From Ascidia mentula (Eukaryota > Chordata > Ascidiacea > Phlebobranchia > Ascidiidae): 64,000 nucleotides of DNA. Each line of letters starts with the position of its first letter. Position 1 is the stretch's first letter. The position numbers and the translations under genes are program-made. The stretch covers positions 21,643,001 through 21,707,000 of the forward strand of contig OX387199.1 of assembly GCA_947561715.1 (NCBI GenBank), read 5' to 3'. The notes beneath the pieces are model-generated. The model had not been told where the DNA came from, searched no databases, and saw nothing but the letters and a program-made list of their open reading frames with translations. Shown in pieces: positions 61,607 to 64,000 of this stretch.

Positions 61607-62230
61607 TGCTTTTAAAGTGAATTTAAAGCTTTTCGCGTTGCTTAGCAACGGTGCTTGCCAATAAACAACAGTGGCATGGTTTATTTGAATTTGCTTCAGT
61701 CATTTGCACAGAGGCCAGCATTAACTCAACGCAACCTTTCGCATTCATTATCAGATTGAATTTATCGTTTTTCAGTCGGACTTTGGAATGAATCCAATGT
61801 TCAAAGGTAATGCAACCTCCACTGCACATGTGATGATTCACTTTAAACTGCGCTGCATCCGTTTGAGACTTTAGACTTCCGTTCCGGTTCGCTATGTTTG
61901 TTCATTATACCGACCTTAAAATTTCGCAGGTCGATTGAATATTGCACTGATGTGGTCACAGGATGTTAAGTTCAAAATTTTTGTCACAAACGTCACAAAT
62001 TAATAAGATTCTCTGCCGCGTCACGAGTGATGACGTCATTGATCGATCTACAGTACTTTTCCAATCGAGGGAAAAGGTTACACCGTATCGAAAACATCAA
62101 ATACTTACTACACAATATTCTGTTTGCAGTCAGTTGTACAAACAACCAATATTACTTCAATACATCATAAAAACATTGTTGTAAAAAGCGCAAAACAACG
62201 GTGTTATGAAATGTTTCTGTGGGGTTGTGG
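61170..62230 (+). repeat. Right end of the 40.54 kb-offset duplication (intron and intergenic DNA)
   Basis: Near-identical to 20630-21690: intron 2 and exon 3 of the eight-cysteine gene and the tail-to-tail spacer before the GPCR. Homology continues to the window end, so the duplicated segment covers at least 20430-23460. Confidence 0.75.
61660..61665 (+). promoter_or_regulatory. Polyadenylation signal AATAAA (duplicate)
   Basis: Same hexamer and context as at 21120-21125, 54 bases after the predicted stop of the fusion gene. Confidence 0.5.
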
Positions 62231-62236
62231 ATCGTT

Positions 62237-64000
62237 TTAAACTTGGGCGGTTTGAAAAGCGGTGCTTTGGGTTCTCGGTTGCCTGGACAACGTTGAGCTG
62301 ACTTTGTGAACCACATTCTTGCGCAATTTATCCAAAGCGGTGGAGTATATGAGAGGGTTGATGGCGCTGTTAATGGGAAGCAGAATAACTGCCGACACGA
62401 CGTAAGCCACAGAGGGCAAAGTGAAACCGGTGAAATGGAGGAAAGTCATCAGGGAAAGTGGGATCCAACTACAGAAGTCAGTAAGGATGAGGATTATGAT
62501 TTTGTTCTGCATATCTGCAACACAACAGGAAGATACATAGACGTGACAAAGTGGGTGGCGGTTATTTCGGCCTAGAATTTAAGTCATATTCACTTCATAC
62601 AAATACAATGGTTTACAATTGCAAGGTTCCGCAGATAAAAGTCGACAATGCAGTGCTTGAACGTAGTTTGTGACGACTGACATAGAAATCTTAATCACGC
62701 AACACGCGAATAAATTCGTGAAAAAATTTCATGTTATGTTAAACGTGGACATACGTAGAGCATGGAGGCGAGGCTGTTAAAATACCGGAAGGTGCATTTT
62801 TTCTTTGGTATTCAAAAAAATGCAGCGCGTACATTGGTTGTGTGATGATTTGTAGAAGATGTGACTTGGTTTGCGGAGTTACTTTTCAGAACTAGTCAGT
62901 GAGTGTCTGTGTATTATTGGATGAATGTCGACGAAGAAAGTTTTAATCAAACCTTTATTTTTCTTTGAAACTCGTGCATTCTGACCATGGTTGACAATCC
63001 GCCCACTTTTGGTCGTCTTTCTGTAGATGAGAAAGTACGAGAAGGCAACGTACAAGAAAGCGGCAAAGTTAAAAGATATAATAGACATCGTATAACTCCA
63101 CGCCTCATCCGACGAAGTGACGAACAATCTGCTTATGCACACACTGTTGCTGCTGTAATATCTGAAATAAAAAGAAGGTGATTTTTCTTTTACAGTTTAT
63201 ATTTCAGGACGTTCCAAATACAAGTTGCCGAAATATAAAGAAATTCAACTGATGGATAGAAGATAAATAGAATAAACATAATATTTTGCTTCGGTAAAGA
63301 ATTCACGTGATTTCATACAATCGGGTTTACGTGGATAAAACGGTTAGGCAGAGTCCATAACAACAGCTTTGCATGGGAGGATTCTGCTGACTAGCGATCC
63401 TACTCTACCGATAAAAGAACAACGAATTCACCAAAGCGGATGTGTGTGTGTACCCAACCTCGGACTGATCGTACCCGAGATATCCTTTCGGTTTATCCAG
63501 TATATGGTATCCACCTCGGATGAGCACACGGTAAAGATCCGACCATGACGTCGCAAGGTTTGTTTGTTTCCAGGCGGAAGTGACGTCGGTGTGGTTTACG
63601 TCGGGATAAAACTCCACCACTCGCTTCACAAAAGTTTTCATGTCTGTGTAGAAACAAAAGTAAGCGTTTGTAAATTCTAACGAATACAAATTTGAAAGCA
63701 CACAACAATGTGTTACGGAACAATGGAATAAACTTGCTTGATGCTTATGTAGAGAACTATACCTCTAACTTACAACATGCAGCTTAACAATGAAAAGAAT
63801 AATTTTATTCATTGCCATAAAGTTTCGCCACTTTTACGTAAACGCTTTGCCATTAAATTCAATGATAATTTGGGTCAAATCCACTTGCAAAACTACAACT
63901 TTGGTCAGAATATTTTACCGGAAAAATCGACCGTGACGTCACGAAAGAACATATTTTTTTCGATCCAAGCTTTGGTTTGGAATTTTTCTTCAAACTCGAC
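62237..64000 (-). CDS. Second GRL101-like GPCR, 3' part only (runs off the window)
   Basis: Four exons match the last four of the 21.7-31.7 kb receptor: 62237-62514 (TM6-TM7, INPLIYS, C-tail), 62953-63143 (TM5, YTMSIISFNFAAFLYVAFSY), 63475-63643 (second extracellular loop) and 63919 to beyond 64000 (TM4 side). The spacing to the first copy is constant at about 40.54 kb, and splice sites and phases are kept. A two-base insertion at about 63450 in the TG run lies in the intron after the phase-2 donor CTCGG|GTACGA, so it should not affect the protein. The reading frame is open throughout the visible part. This is probably a working paralogue, but its ectodomain is outside the window. Confidence 0.75.

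Noticed and set aside
1..64000. CRISPR array, bacterial operon, riboswitch or rRNA
   Set aside because: No regular spaced repeats, rRNA motifs or prokaryotic gene organisation; the split genes are eukaryotic.

Overview
The window looks like nuclear DNA of a compact-genome invertebrate chordate, most likely a tunicate of the Ciona type. It is AT-rich, its genes are split by short GT-AG introns, and it carries a tRNA-derived SINE, foldback MITE-like elements and hAT remnants. It also holds an invertebrate-style GPCR with many LDL-receptor class A (LDLa) repeats, of the GRL101 class. No bacterial operon logic applies. The organism is inferred from gene content, not from a database match.

Four gene groups stand out. 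(1) A complete 19-exon GRL101-like LDLa GPCR lies on the minus strand (31682 to 21696). All its splice phases agree and give 1330 codons plus stop. The last four exons of a paralogue occupy the right edge (62237-64000). (2) A family I do not recognise has seven minus-strand copies: 2608-5099, 14325-15091, 34810-35865, 40159-40953, 45415-46514, 49216-49883 and 52322-53324. Each has a large first exon ending in phase 2, and four have an identified small C-terminal exon. Two copies are pseudogenes. (3) A small secreted eight-cysteine protein (19975-21066, plus strand) sits tail-to-tail with the GPCR. Its duplicate beside the second GPCR (60864-61606) has lost its signal exon and is fused in frame to the start of a group 2 gene. 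(4) A separate three-exon gene for a 135-residue secreted protein lies at 55572-56103 (minus).

Layout: 0-5 kb, repeats, family copy 1, SINE and foldback elements. 6-12.5 kb, a tandem segmental duplication whose two units each carry a broken hAT transposase and a broken copy of the GPCR 5' end. 13-19.9 kb, family copy 2 and dispersed repeats. 20-31.7 kb, cysteine-rich gene and full GPCR. 32-34.8 kb, repeat blocks. 34.8-36 kb, family copy 3. 36-53 kb, a mosaic of shuffled blocks with copies 4 to 7 and stray GPCR TM7 fragments. 53-56 kb, quiet DNA and the 135-residue gene. 57-60.9 kb, mostly inverted copies of blocks seen earlier. 61-64 kb, second copy of the cysteine-rich gene plus GPCR pair, 40.54 kb from the first and in the same orientation.

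The window as a whole is a birth-and-death cluster in which receptor parts, a secreted cysteine-rich gene and a lineage-restricted family were copied, truncated, inverted and in one case fused. Any functional link between them (for example ligand and receptor) is inference from linkage only.
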